Source: Taenia hydatigena (taxonomy: Eukaryota > Platyhelminthes > Cestoda > Cyclophyllidea > Taeniidae). From it: 64,000 nt of DNA. The notes beneath the pieces were generated by a model. It ran no database searches and was not told the origin of the DNA. It saw nothing but the letters and a program-made list of their open reading frames with translations. A program made the translations under genes and the position numbers. The stretch spans positions 682,001-746,000 of the forward strand of contig JADWOT020000005.1 in NCBI GenBank assembly GCA_036345935.2, read 5' to 3'. Each line of letters begins with the position of its first letter. Positions within the stretch are counted from its first letter, which is position 1. This document shows, piece after piece, positions 39,116 through 52,000 of this stretch.

Positions 39116-40346
39116 GACAGCTAGATGGCTTCGACTTGTGAAATTTTCAAAGTTAGGAGATTCCGGGCGCTAAGTGCTTCACCGCTTTATCGTATCAATT
39201 GTCACTGGCTGTGTTCATTTGCTTTTTTCCCGTTTCGTCAAGAAATATTTTGGGAAGGCAGTCTTGGCATAGGGAGGAGAGAGTGCCATTGCGGTTTTGG
39301 TGTGTCATGCATTCGCCTCATCATTTGTGCCTAGCGTCATTTTGATTTCAAACGGCGTTGGAATATCCGACGCTCGGAGATGCTAAACCCGCAGCCTTAC
39401 TGACAGTCGGGTTTAAGCCTTGTTGTAGTGGTTACGGATGAGTTCTCATTCTTTTTTGCTACTGGCAATGCTTAAGTAGGACTATTTATTCATAATAAGA
39501 AGTGGGGAGATTCACCATTGTATCTTGCCCCCCCATCCGCTCTGAAGCCTAGTAAGTGGAAATCGTTGCATAGGCTAGGTCTTCTTCGTTTTGATTACAC
39601 TCACCTACACTACGACTGGAGGCCCACTGTATGCAAAAAGTTGGTTGTCTTCATCACAATGAATAAAAATCGTTAACGCTGCCCTCTTGCGATTGAGTCC
39701 TAGACTTTGCAACTAAGTGGGTAAACTATTTCTGCTTTTGTGCGTTGGATCTCCTAAATACGTCTCCTGCTGCTGGTTTTGACAGACTTAGCTTTTTACT
39801 GGAGGTTTTGTGCTTTATGTAACTAAACCGATGAATGAAGTATGGGGCATGCTGTCTGCTTTCATAAAGTGGCTACTAGCGGAAAGTAGTGAGGCCTTGT
39901 TGGTTACCATGTGTCTAGATTCTCCAGTCATCCGCAAAATACTCCTAATCAAATCTGAGCCAGTTGACAATTGATAAGCACAGTGTGTCAATGAAACACG
40001 TGTTTTTGAGCCAGCACGTCATTAAGCGGATGTAAACCTCTCCTTGGTGACTAATGAACGCTAAATGCCACTGCGAATCCTTGCCATGTTGGTTCTTCAT
40101 TCTACTGAATAACCCTTCATGCAAAGGCTTAATGCAACGGTTCCTCCTGAATGCAAAACTTTTCGATTTTGAAGAACCGACTTAAAGTTGCATTCAAGTG
40201 CTGCAGTTATCCTGTCTGATCAATTCGTGCTAATATCGTCTGTATTGAGATTCACATGGCTAGGTGTAAGAAGGAGCTAATTTGAAGAAAAAACCAATGC
40301 ATTTCTTTCTCACATTTTGTAAAGTTCTTCCATTTTGTCATTTGTT

Positions 40347-40878
40347 AGGTTGATCCTTAACTTCTACTCATGGAGCCAAATGGAATATTTTTCATTGCAG
40401 CACCATCGTTGTCTTACTGCATTTTCATACTTGTGGTTGCATGTTACATACAGGCGACGTCTCTATTTAGAAGGAAACACGTTGGTCGCGGGAGGGAAGA
40501 GTTATCATTTATTATTTTTGACTCAACAATAGAAAGCCAAGTTTATAAAGTGACTTTTCCTTATGGAGCATTTTTTTATTATTGACTCTGGGAATGAGAA
40601 TAAAAACATGCCTTGCTGTTTTATGCAGTTGTAGCTGCTCCCAACCACATTGTACAAAAAATTTGGTCTGTTCGGCTACCTTTTTAATGACGTTAAACAT
40701 TGGATTGTATGCCCACTTCCGTTATCTCCAATGTCGTCGCAAGCAACCACCATCGGAGGTGGACGTAATACCCGCCGTCCCCGACCACCGTGGGAGGAGA
40801 TGTGCGCCTGCCTTGGATCCATGTATATCTGCCTATCAGGTGCCTGACGCAAAGGGCCTTCATACTTGGTGGGTTTAA
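40347..40878 (+). other. Two adjacent candidate small open frames
   Basis: After a pyrimidine-rich acceptor-like site (CATTTTGTCATTTGTTAG), a 71-codon frame at 40370-40585 starts MEPNGIFFIAAPSLSYCIFI. It has one hydrophobic N-terminal stretch followed by basic residues (FRRKH), like a signal anchor. From 40582 a second frame contains EVDVIPAVPDHRGRRC in a locally GC-rich patch. Either could be small exons or chance. No family recognised and no confirmed splice junction. Confidence 0.18.
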
Positions 40879-41192
40879 ACAATTTTTTCTTACTTTCTGA
40901 CTGCTTCTGCTGCAGCATTCACTCTGGTCACTCTTCTGATTTGCTCACAACGAGTCGTTCTGCAGAATGCAGTTGATTGCAAGGCAGAATCAAAGATAAT
41001 GTGACGCATTCGCAACTTTGAACGCTGTCTGGTGGTTGTTTTGCATTCTGTAGAGATAGTGCTGGAGTAGGATAAATCTAGAGTTTACCAACGATCAAAC
41101 GATGTTTTGAATAATGAGTGATTTTAGCAGAAATATTTATCCGAAGGTAGCCTAGAGAAGAAAAGTATTGCGTTCTCAGACCTCAGGGACTT

Positions 41193-41210
41193 CCTTAGGA
41201 TTTCCTAAGG
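41193..41210. repeat. Short hairpin
   Basis: CCTTAGGA, TT, TCCTAAGG: an 8-bp perfect stem with a 2-base loop. No run of T follows that would make it a terminator, and the context is intergenic. Confidence 0.6.
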
Positions 41211-42399
41211 CATCATCTTAGCAGTGCAATTGAGCCCTTGCCGTTCAATTTGAATACTTATCGTGCATGGAACTTTGATTTAATGGACAATTAACAAAAT
41301 GAGGATGGCCGCTGCCCTGAGCAATGAGCTAATCCCATCTGACAGTTACCGGACGTGTGATGAACTGTCTAAGCATGTGACTTTTAAGTGAAGTGCATAG
41401 TTTATGGAAGCTACAATGGATCGTAGTGATGATGTTCTTGATCACATAATTGGATTATGAAGTTTTCGACAAGTTGATACATCGTAAAGATGGCACCTCG
41501 AAGTGGCTGAGCATATTGGAGAGGCTAAAAAGGTGTAATTAGCTAGGTGGGTACTTGAATTTATCTCTAATATTTTGTGCTTTGGGTATTCCATTCGTGT
41601 ATCTCCGTTGTCAAGTAGTCCTGCTGTCAATAACCCTACAAGAAATCAAATATTCTTGGACTAAGACCAAATGATGGTATATGCGTGTGGCATTTAGCTG
41701 TAGGATCTAGGGCTCAAGCGTATTTTGTTTATGATAAGCCTTCGCCAATAACTTCCGTCGGTCAAACGATCATTTCTGTTGCAGGCATACCAAAGATTAA
41801 AGTTGGCCGTGCCAAAGAATCACTTGTCGATGCATAATGCAATAGAGGTCCGACAAATAAAGTTTTGGCTAGATAGTGCTAAAGTGACAAGGATGAATGT
41901 AAAGGGAATTGGCGAATTTTTATCAATTAACACACTTGAATCGGGTCGGAATGAACCCATTTCGCATTTACGTCTCATTAATTCAGCTATCGAAACATAT
42001 TTGTTCTTCATCTGTTTGTCTTTTCCCTACCTCAAATTCATCTACTAGGGACACTACTGTCGACTGTTAATAAGCTGCCCTAAAATGAGTTGATTTGTTT
42101 GCTCAATTTGTTCCGTTGTCGAAATAGGCCTAAAAGGTTCATTTAAGGCCCAATTCTACCATCTCACTGCCCTCAAACCGTCGTAATTTTCCCACTGGTA
42201 CAGAATGGCGAGATATCAGGATTACATGCTTTAATCACACCATTGGCCCCTCCTGTCTTCTGAGGGATTTTTCTTTTGGTGATATTAGAGCTCTTTTGCT
42301 TGCCTTAGCCTAGTCTAACATAACATGTTTAGCCCAGTTTCAGTCTGTTTGATGCCAGTCTGCGAGTCGAATAATCGCTGCACTTAATCCAACAGTAAA

Positions 42400-43140
42400 C
42401 CTGTACCCTCACTCTACCTCCTTTATGCTCGCCTGTGCTTTCCATTAATGGCCTCCTAGGAGCAGTAAAGCTGGCAGCTGATAGGCACAGTCTGAGCTGC
42501 ATTAATACAGGCCGTAAGATTTCGCCCAAACTCAACATCCTCTACGCCACCTCTCACCATCTTGCTTTCTCCACCATCTCATTGCTTCCTTGCCTAATGT
42601 CTATAGACTCGATAGAAGTACATACCCATTCTCCATCGCAGCACACTGTCCACATGCACCATCTGCACCATTCCTCTCGTTAACACTAAGCAATCTTGCC
42701 TCCTATTAGCCACCTTTTCGGTAATAATACCCATGCTATCGCACCTAATAAATTGTGCTCTTATCTGGTCGACAGGATTAGGAATGATTAATGTCGCCCA
42801 TTACAAACTTAAGCTCCTTCACGCTGCCCCCATTATCTTGCATGTTTTATTGCTTAATTCGTCGAAAGGCGGCAGAGACACATTCTCATGCACTACCACA
42901 ACGCACTGTCTGGAGAATAACAACATCACCCTTCTTTTTATTATCAACGACCTCCTTCCAGTGTCTAGGAGCTCTTATGATCCGCCAGCCAGCCCATTAT
43001 TGTCACTACTTCCTAATACTATGCCTTCATTGCAGTGCCTGTATCAGCGTCACTTGACATCATGCCGTGTTCTCGCAGGACCAACCAGTTAGTTTATCAC
43101 ACACGCACACACTTCATCCACATCTACTCATCCATCCAAC
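42400..43140. repeat. Pyrimidine-rich block preceding the purine block
   Basis: The plus strand is C/T-rich with CTCACCATC, CTTTCTCCACC and CACACGCACACAC elements. Overlapping open frames are Leu/His/Ser-rich and not credible genes. Together with the next two blocks it forms a pyrimidine-purine-pyrimidine pattern over 3.6 kb. Confidence 0.6.
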
Positions 43141-43332
43141 CACCCGCCGATCGCCAGGCCGATGATCGAACGATGGATTAATTATGCTGCGGGTGAGTGA
43201 GTGAGTGGATGAACGAGTGAGCAAGCGAATACTGCATGACGACCAGAGAATGCGGTGGCTAGTGAAACGCTCCCGCTACCTACCTGTCCACATGGCCTTT
43301 TCAAGCTTGTCTACTGTTCTTGCTAGCCGGTG

Positions 43333-45200
43333 GGTTAAAAGAGGATCAATTAATAAAAGGAAGAAAAAAAGGGGATGGATTCAAGGGAAGGCAAGCGTTT
43401 GCTTTGATCGGTGGAGGCAGGGCTGTAAGGGAGGAGGAGATAAGGAAGGAAAGACTGGGAGGCCACAACTGCTAGAACTATTTAAAGGGCGTAAGTAGGA
43501 GATGGAAGGTGATAGGTATGATAAAGAAGAGAAGGGGCAAAATTAAGGAGCAATAGTTTAAATTTATGCAAGAAACGCATAAGGAATGGGTGTAATGGAA
43601 AGAAAAGTCGAATTGGAGGGGATAATGGAAAATTCAAATGGTGCAGTTTGCATGGACAAGAGAGATGAGCAGATAGGACCTGTTCGGCCGTTGGCGCGCC
43701 TCTCCGCATCGTCAAACAAGAACTGCTCTTGCTATTTAACTAATCTATGAGGAGAGAAGTAGCAAAGAAGGAAGAAATGAAATGTCTGCGACGATTGAAT
43801 AGATAGAAGAAAGAGAGAGAGAATGCGGTGAAAGAAAGGCGAGCGTTTTGCTTTGCTAGAGACAGGGGTGAGGCAAAAGGAGGAGGGGAGTGAAGTGGAG
43901 AATGTTGAATTGAATGGGGAAAAAGAGACAGGGATGTATTGGTGTACGTATGTATAAGTCTAAGGATAACAGCAGCAGTGATAAGGTTTTGAAGAGGCAA
44001 TGGTAGTTTTATAATACAAGCGTGGGTGTCACAGATGTGGGGCGTTGAGGGGAATTAGAAGATTGGTGAGGTATAGCAGTGTCGTTTCTAAAAGAAGTAA
44101 AGAAGTGATAAGAAATTAAATAAGGACAAAATGGAGTGATAATGATTTAAAAAGCGGGTGAAAAAAAGGCGAAATGAACATTTGTCAATTATGAAGACGA
44201 GGAAGCTGATGCGGAAATAAATGTAGCAACAAACTTAGGTGAAGAGTAAAAAAAGGTTTAAATTAATGTGTCACTCATGTTTTATGGCGGAAGAGGTAAA
44301 ATGAGAAATTAGACTAAATGAAGCCACGGGTATCTTTGAGGTACAGAGCATTGGGTCCTCTTCATAATTAAGGGTGTGGTATTAGAAAATTGAGAGAGAA
44401 GTAAAAAAGAGAGCTTCTATCTTTGCTTTGAAGCAGAAAGGATATTTTGCTATTGACAACTCGCAAATGGAAATACAAAAATGAAAAGTAATAGAAGATG
44501 CCAGCAATAGATGTAGGAATGACGGAAAGAAAAAAAATGAAGGATGGAAAGCGAGAATGCATGCTTGTCAACAAAAAGTGCTTTGAGGGGAAAAGAAAAA
44601 GGAAGAAATGAGGAAGTGGCTGTAGGAAAGGGTGGAAGAGAGAGAAGGCAACATGAACAGGGGAAAGGAAGGGACGTCTACTAGCAGTCTATAAGTAGTT
44701 ATGAGCAAGGAGGGCAGTAGGTCTACTAGTAAGATGTAAGTAGTGGTCCTGGCGGTGAAGGTTCATGAAATGGGAGACAGAGGGTGTGTATGCGTTGCAT
44801 GACACGGTTGTAACAAATAAAAATGGACGAACAAGGTGGGTGGCTAAATGATGAAATAAATGAATAAAGAAAAGCGAAGAAAGAAGGCAAGAAAGAAGGG
44901 AGTAGAAGGAAACGTGTATCAGAGAAAAGTTTGGAAGAAACAAATCAGATGAGAAAACAAACGAGGAGTGAAAGAAAGTAGAAATTAGTGCTGCATATGT
45001 GGTAACAGAGGTAGTGAGGCGTCTACTAGCGGCCTATAAGTAGTTGCGGTGATGGTGGTGATGCTGAGATGGGTCAGTGCATGGAAAGAAAATAGGGTCG
45101 AATAAATTAAGGAACGAATGGAAAGGGGAAGAATGCAAAAGATTTATAAGTTAAGAGGTGTTTGGAAGGCGAGAAGCGAGAACTAAATGTGGAACAGAAA
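43333..45200. repeat. Long purine-rich block on the plus strand
   Basis: About 1.85 kb of mostly A and G on the plus strand (repeated GAAG, AAGAAAGAAGG and GGAGGAGG runs), broken chiefly at about 43670-43740. The open frames on the complementary strand are Leu/Phe/Ser/His-rich products of this bias, not genes. A motif near 26 bp recurs inside it at 44675, 44720 and 45020. Confidence 0.75.
44675..45045. repeat. Dispersed 26-bp motif within the purine block
   Basis: CGTCTACTAGCAGTCTATAA plus GTAGTT at 44675-44700 recurs with two changes at 45020-45045. A weaker third copy (GTCTACTAGTAAGATGTAAG) lies at 44720-44746. The motif is not purine-rich, so it stands out from its surroundings. Spacings are 45 and 345 bp. 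Function unknown; possibly the remains of a larger tandem unit. Confidence 0.6.
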
Positions 45201-45229
45201 GAAGGCAATGGCATCAACTGGCAGCTCAA

Positions 45230-46040
45230 CTTACCCATCTACGCCTACCCATCAATGAACGCTATTGTCTCCCTCCTTTAGCCACTTTATCCTCGCCCAC
45301 ACATTCTTCTTCTCTACAATACTCTACCATTTTCATCTCATTGCTCCTTCGTTGCCTCCTGTTCATATCTCTTTGCTCCTTTCCTACCCACTATCTCCCA
45401 GATGGCTACCCTCTGTCCCATCCACCTCACTCTCTCCCCCTCCCTCGCCCATATCCCACCCACCCGCTCACCCACCCACCTACACGCATGTACCTTCACC
45501 ACTACTGCTACCATTCATTACACACCCAGCTTCACCACCACAACCGCTTATTGAGCCGCCAGGCGCCGCCTTTGCCTTCTCTGTCCCGACGATTGGCTAA
45601 TCTCATATAAGATCACAATTTGACCTCACGAAGATACTTCACGCTCCACCCACCATCAAAATGTTCCGCTTTATGCCAATGACTGCCATGAGGCCTATGA
45701 TGAAAAGCATTTGCTACTTTACATTCATAACTATCTCAGAAATTCAGAGTTTCGTTGGCGGTAAAATGTTGTTTACTCAGTCGGCTTCAATTCTCTCGAA
45801 CAAGGTTGCCATCTGGATATGCTGAAAATCGCAGTTGTCGTCCACTGAGTAAAAAATGGTGCTCACCGACGGTCGAGTAGTTTCTACCTGCTCATCTCCC
45901 ATTACCCCTATCCATTTTCCATTTTTGCATCCCCTTTTTTCCGACGCATTTCTTGCACTAGTTTTTACCATTGTTTCTTCATTTTCCCCTTTTTCTCCAT
46001 CATGCACGCCTATTGTCTTTGCCTACTTACACCTTCCGAG
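45230..46040. repeat. Pyrimidine-rich block on the plus strand
   Basis: Directly after the purine block the plus strand becomes C/T-rich (45230-45600 and again 45890-46030), with CCACCCACC-type runs at 45460-45480. The 150-codon frame at 45158-45610 is Pro/His/Leu/Ser low complexity and is explained by this bias. Confidence 0.7.
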
Positions 46041-47750
46041 CAGTAGAAGTAGTAGTGAATTTCCTATGTATAGCTAGAATCACAGTAATTTATCTTCGTT
46101 GGGTCTCATTTACCATATTATATCTCATTACCTCAGTCATGTGGTGAAGTAAACATCGAGTTTGATTATTAACGATATGCACTACGTAGGGACTGCGACA
46201 CACGTAACATTGGTGACGCAGGTGAAATTTCGCACCAAGAGTTGCACTCCAAATTAACTACTCATCCTAGTAGGTGCATGCATCAGTACTCACTTTAATG
46301 AAAGTTTGCTGAAAAACAGAGATACAGTAGGACCTTGTACCTAAGGACGGGAGTTCCAACTGCATTCAAACTAAGAGGCTAAAATAGCCTAGCTGTCATC
46401 ATAGTTTACCACACCTATGTCCGCTGATTGATTCGATTCATGTCAGTGAGAATGTTTTTAAATAAGAGAAACCTGTCGAGCATATGCTTTCGAGTGACTA
46501 CAACGAGGGTTGAAAGAGCTGCAGGGAAAGTCCACATTATGCTTTTGAAGGTCTCGTTTGACCTATGCATCACTTGGGCGGTACTTTTGAGTCCAATTCA
46601 AGCATGCTTATTGCGCAGCTACTGGTCACTTTTACTAATTACAATTGTTCTTTCCTTTACTGTTCTTCTCCTTATCAATTCTCAAAAAGGCATCACGTTT
46701 ATGTTAGCTGCAGCAAAGGACCCAAGTTATGCAGTTGCTAAAATCAAGGTAAGGTGGTGCAAAAGGACACAACTGCCTTTACTAAAGCAATTTTCAATCT
46801 TTAATTTCTTTGACAGAATTAAGGAACAAACAATTTGAGAGAAGAAACCTTTTGCGATGACTGGCTTGTCGCTACTAACATCAAGAGTAGTTGTCAGCAT
46901 CTACTACATTCTTTACGAAACCCATCTAAATAGGAGGGTGCGGTGTGGTTAAAGTTTATTTAAATCACCTAACGCTGGGTTTAGGGTGATTAGCAAGACT
47001 TGAAATTACACTCGGCTGCACTGAAACCTGCGGCAGACTCTAATTGACTTCGTCGGAGTTCAAAGGTTTTACTAGCGGGATGCTTTTAGGCGTCTCTTCC
47101 AACTAGTGTCTTAGTCATCCAAAATCCGCAACTTCGATTTCCCTTCCTAACTTGCCTCTTGCATCTTCTTCTTGCACTCGATGCCGACAAAACCAAATCT
47201 ACGAATCCCTTCCCTCCTGTTGCTTTCTGCCAAATTGTTATCATGAAATCGAATAAGGTTTCAGTAAGCTGATTCCCTTTACTTCTTTTATCTTCCTTTC
47301 TCTTTCCTAGCATGCCTTCTGTTCCTCCTCTGCCATTTTTCTCGCTTATCCCCCTCACTTTATTTACTCTACATTGCCTAACTACAGAATGTCATAATGG
47401 CACTTGCGATACAACAGCTGAACGACATCCCATTACGGTGTTACGGATCTAATTCCTGACCCCATATACCAAAATACAAAAATTTAGCTTTATTGCAAGC
47501 ATTAAAGACGATTTTAAAGTCCAATAATCAGAGTATGCAGGCTTTCTGAGTGTGCCTAAAAAACTAGCAGTTTTGCTAAAAATCCGGTTGCCACTCATTA
47601 TTTTGCATCCCTTCCTTGCTCAACTTGGTTGTTGATCGTCGATTTATTGTAACTACACAGCTGAGTCACCAAGGTGAGGATGGTTTAATCGTGCTGGCAA
47701 TTGACTTTTGAATATATGTAATCAGAGCATAATAGATATTTGAAGGTTAA
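46040..47750. other. No supported gene
   Basis: The frame at 46428-46838 (136 codons, plus) has a hydrophobic centre (SLLLITIVLSFTVLLLINSQ) that could be a membrane helix, but there is no splice or homology support. Otherwise AT-rich intergenic DNA. Confidence 0.45.
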
Positions 47751-49080
47751 GTCACGTTGTATCAACTGATGAAATGGAATGCACCCATGCAAAAAAAGTT
47801 ACCCTGAGTTCATTCTCCGCTTTGATGGGAATTGTGCGCCATCCAAGTCTACTTCTGAATAAAGCTTAACGCCAAGCAGCATCTGTGAAACGAAGTAAAT
47901 ATCTGCATTTGGAATGGCAGCTGCATTTAGTCATTATTTGGAATTTGAAAGGTCATGATAATTATAATGGAAGCTCATCAACGAAGCCCAAGTGTTGAAC
48001 TAGCTACCTTTGCCTCTGAAAAGCTAAGCTGCGTAACTTAAATTTATGATGACTTACGCTAGCATCTTTGACAGACTAATATGCAGTGACAATTTCAAGT
48101 TTCCATCCTCGTGATGCAATACCAAAAGATGGGCGCTGCATTGCCCAAGATTTATTCAAACAGTTTTCCGCACTGCGAATGAACCCAATCTAGGCATGCG
48201 ATCTGTCGAATGGGAAGTAATTATTACCTAGGTTGATTCGTGAATTCGGGTTTTTCAGGACGCATTTATGAGAAAGCACAAGGTAAGCCTCAAATCGCGG
48301 TTGTACGCATTAGGAAAAGTGAGTGATGGAGATGCCACCTCCGTTGGCAAGGAAGAACTTATGCAGCAGAGGATCGGCCTTGAAAATAAGGTTGTTTCGT
48401 CCTAAAGCAAGGGTGGCCTAAACACCCTCATCAATGCATTTATAATAGCTAAAAGGAAACAATTTTCAATTTTTCGGTGCTTTAATGCTAATGAAACAAT
48501 TAAATTGGCAGTAATTTAGGTGTCTTTTGTACACGAAGTTTGTGGGCTACTGTCTTTAAACGGAACCTGAATTCATTTTAAGTTATAAGAAACCTATTGT
48601 GAATGAAAAGTCTAATCATGAATGCATTCTCTCTCATTTCAAATTTTATATGAATATATATAATTTGCAATACGTTAAAAGCTATATACTTCCAGCCGAT
48701 TTTTATTCGTGTGAATTATGCCGACATCGCCGCTAATAAGTTAGGGTTTGTAAAAATATTGCTTAGATATGTACAAGCTTAATCAAGAGTTAGAAGGTTT
48801 TGTTGATGAACCTTAGCTCTGTTTTAACTATATCTGTTCGACATCTCGTTCTCGATTGATAGCATTGGCGATTTGAGTTTGTGGAGTTGAGCCTTGCTTA
48901 TTTTCTCGATCGTCACTATTAATGCAGCATTCAGAGTTCATTTCTCAATCTTCGCTGCAAATTTCCCCTTTGAAATCCCTGTGGCAAAAAGGAATCTGTG
49001 CCGCAGTGGTATTTTCGGCTCACCCATTAAGAACTTCTTTTAGCCTACAAGAATATACCAGCTTTCTAGTGACAACTACT
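47750..49080. repeat. Diverged duplicated segment, copy 1
   Basis: This segment is collinear with 52640-53990. Matching landmarks are GTCTAC (47848 versus 52735), GCGAATGAAC/CGCGAATGAACT, CAAATCGCGG (48291 versus 53156) and CAATACGTTAAA (48668 versus 53515). The offset stays between about 4847 and 4887 bp across more than 1 kb. Local identity by eye is 65-80 percent with many small indels, so the duplication is old. Near its end an open frame starts ATGCAGCATTCAGAG at 48922 and runs 61 codons. Confidence 0.7.
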
Positions 49081-52000
49081 TGCACTTCAAAGAATACAAC
49101 CGTTTAAGCAACTGTGGAAACGTCCAATTCGCAGAGCTTCTATTTGATAGTACGATAAGATCGTAGTTCGGAGATGCAGTATTATGTTGGATAACTCGCA
49201 TGCTTTATAAGAAGATTTCAGTGCTTTCCATTTGTAGAGGATAGGCAACGGCTTAAATACCTTAAAGAAAGGGATTCTGTAGCATTTATAGTTAGCAAAC
49301 GACACCATACCTAGTGGTGGCAGTCACTCTCTTTTATTGATAACCTAGTCTTCAATTAAACTTTTTTGATGGGTTTAAGCAAGGCATACTCCAGTGTTAT
49401 GATTTTTCCCGTTTGATGCATTTTTTTTCTGAGCCGCCATGAAACAGGGGTCCAAATTCCCATGCGAACTATTAGATCGTTGGTCTAGTCACGCCTCATT
49501 GACCGATTTATCTGTGCGTCAACCACGATGCCCTCACATTCGACTGTGTTACCCAATAACTTGTAAATTTCGGGAGGTGTTATTTTTCCTTGTACTACAT
49601 AATTCGCAGCATAAAATGTGTGACAGTCAAAAAATATGATGCTTTATTATTTCCTTAGGCGACTTTGAGTACCAGTGGATATTCATTTGCAATACTTAGA
49701 CTAATTGAAAATCAAACGCTGCAGCTTGAAAAGCTAATGCTAATATTTCCTTAATCAGGAAGGAAAATCGGCAAAATGAGTTGCGAAGTCATGTGGTACC
49801 ACATGACTTGATATACGCCTCGCTTACTAAATTAGTAGCGACTTCGTCTGTGGTCCTAAGCTCTACAAGGCTGTGCACGGAAAGGAAAGCCACGGTACCT
49901 GTTGTACACTTGGCAAAAGTAGTGTTTGTCAGTTGGTGACAGTACCCCCGATTTTGAAAGAATGACCAAAGACAGGCCAATTTCTGATAGCGTTGCGAAT
50001 CCACTTCCTTACAATAACGATCGGCACAACGAATTGATAATCCCATCGACAGATACTGAGGAGGCAGCGATGAAAGCAAAAACATTAACAGTAATGCCCT
50101 CGACTTTGCTTGCATTAAAAAACAGAAGTACCTCGGTAGTAGCCTTGACCTACAACTCAGCAACGGTGTCTTAGACGTGCTTTGCCTAAAGCAAAAAGAG
50201 CACACACAGATTGCGGGTTAGCGGGGACATGTGTAAGTAAGAAAGCAAATTTGCTAATGAGCGCACAATAAGAGAGGAGTTCAAGGATGGAACGGTTGTG
50301 CGCGAACGTTGAGTGTAACACTGCGACGAGGTAAGGAGGCAGGAATGTTAATGACCGGTGGCTTTATTGCAATAATTTAAAGGTGGTATTTTCAGAATAG
50401 CTTAACAAAGGTGGAGCCAACCACTACTCCTGCCAAATCGTGCTCTTCCTCTGTAGGAAAAAGGAGAAGTGAACCAAAGATAAGCAGGTGATGGATATGA
50501 AGGCAATAGATGTAGCAAGCTATCGAAATGCGAGTAAGCTTTAAACCTTAAGTAAACAGTCAAAAATTAACCATAAAATAACGTTAGACATTTTGATGCA
50601 ATGCTCATTACAGAGACACTTTACTTAACTCAAAGCATGGTTGTGAATGGGATGAGGGGGTCTTCATTTCATCCCTCACGGTAGAAGCTGTAGCCGAATG
50701 AGAGCAAAAAAACTACTCTGAGTCAATCACACCACTCAGACAGCGAGAGACCTCTAATTCCCCCGTGTGGTTAACCCGACAATCCAACAGGCGCATTCTC
50801 GTCCACAAATGAAATGCCAATAACTGGTAAAAAGGCGACAGCCTCCCTAAAATTTGATAGAGTTGAAATCATCAAGACCAATATACTCTATCACAATTCA
50901 AAAATTGCTGTATTTACCAAAATAACGCACTTGCTAACAGCGTATGATTGAATCAATTAATGGATATCAAACTTTAAGAAACAGGCATTGCAGAAGCTGA
51001 AAATTCGGCAGGACTTAGCAGATACTAGCCAGAAGTAAACAGATTTAGTTGCACCTAGAAATTATTTAGACGAAGACTTTTTTAGCCAAAAGCAATCGAC
51101 TTTAAAATGATATCTTTTTGATGATGCACTGTTATTCAACCCTGACTTGCAAAGTTTTTGCTAAATATATGGAACCTTTTTTAACACTTTTCTTAAACTA
51201 CGAACAAATTTAGAACGCGCTCTGTTCTAGGCAGGTGCTCAACGCCTTCAGAGCTCCTCGTCTTTTGAGCACCGTCCTAGATGCTACATACGTTGGTCCA
51301 CTTCACTTATGCAATCGAGTGGTTTTCTCTCTTCTACAGTTGCGTAGGCAATTGACTATCATCAGCCTAACTGTAAAAGATTGGATAGTGCAGATTACTA
51401 ATGACAGCTTTACTAAGATCCGATAAAGGTAAGAGGAGGAAAAGGCGACAAATAATGATGGAAAACTCATTGTGATGATGCAGCATGAAAGGATGGACGA
51501 ACGACCGAAGTTTTAAGAGCAACACCGCAATCCCACGTGTTCTATAAGTCCACACTAACGCAAAAAACACATATTCAAAAGACACCTCTGAACGACCGAA
51601 GCATGTATCATGCAAGGGAAAGAAGCACAATTCATCACAGAAAATGACTTGAATTATTCTAATTTTAGCGCATTCATCACAATCCAGACTACTGTCATCA
51701 TCACTCGAAATGCAAAATTAAGTAAAGTTTTTTTTTGTATTGTAAGTTCGTTTATTTACTAAAAGGGACCTTTAACACCTATTTTATTGTCTCGAAATTA
51801 GCCGATATGCTTGCAGCACTTTAAATGGCCCAATCATATAAAAACCGAAAGAGAGCAAAGGCTGCGGAACTTAAAAGCAACTCATCTGCTCAAGAATTAA
51901 TGCATATCTATAAATAGTTGGCAATGCTGTTTAGCTGCCTTATTTATTTCCATCATTGGTATCCGCAAGAACCTACCACAATAATTAGTGCGCAATCAAG

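Larger units (their letters stand above)
36160..42390. other. No supported gene apart from candidates listed
   Basis: Holds the 38-39 kb repeat zone, the short repeat at 36.8 kb, an (A)12 run at about 37067 and the weak small frames at 40.35-40.88 kb. The rest is featureless to my reading. Confidence 0.5.

Noticed and set aside
45158..45610. 150-codon plus-strand frame
   Set aside because: Pro/His/Leu/Ser low complexity generated by the pyrimidine-rich strand; a second frame over the same bases is equally long.
46428..46838. 136-codon frame with a hydrophobic stretch
   Set aside because: One hydrophobic run in an AT-rich frame is common by chance, and no supporting signals were seen.
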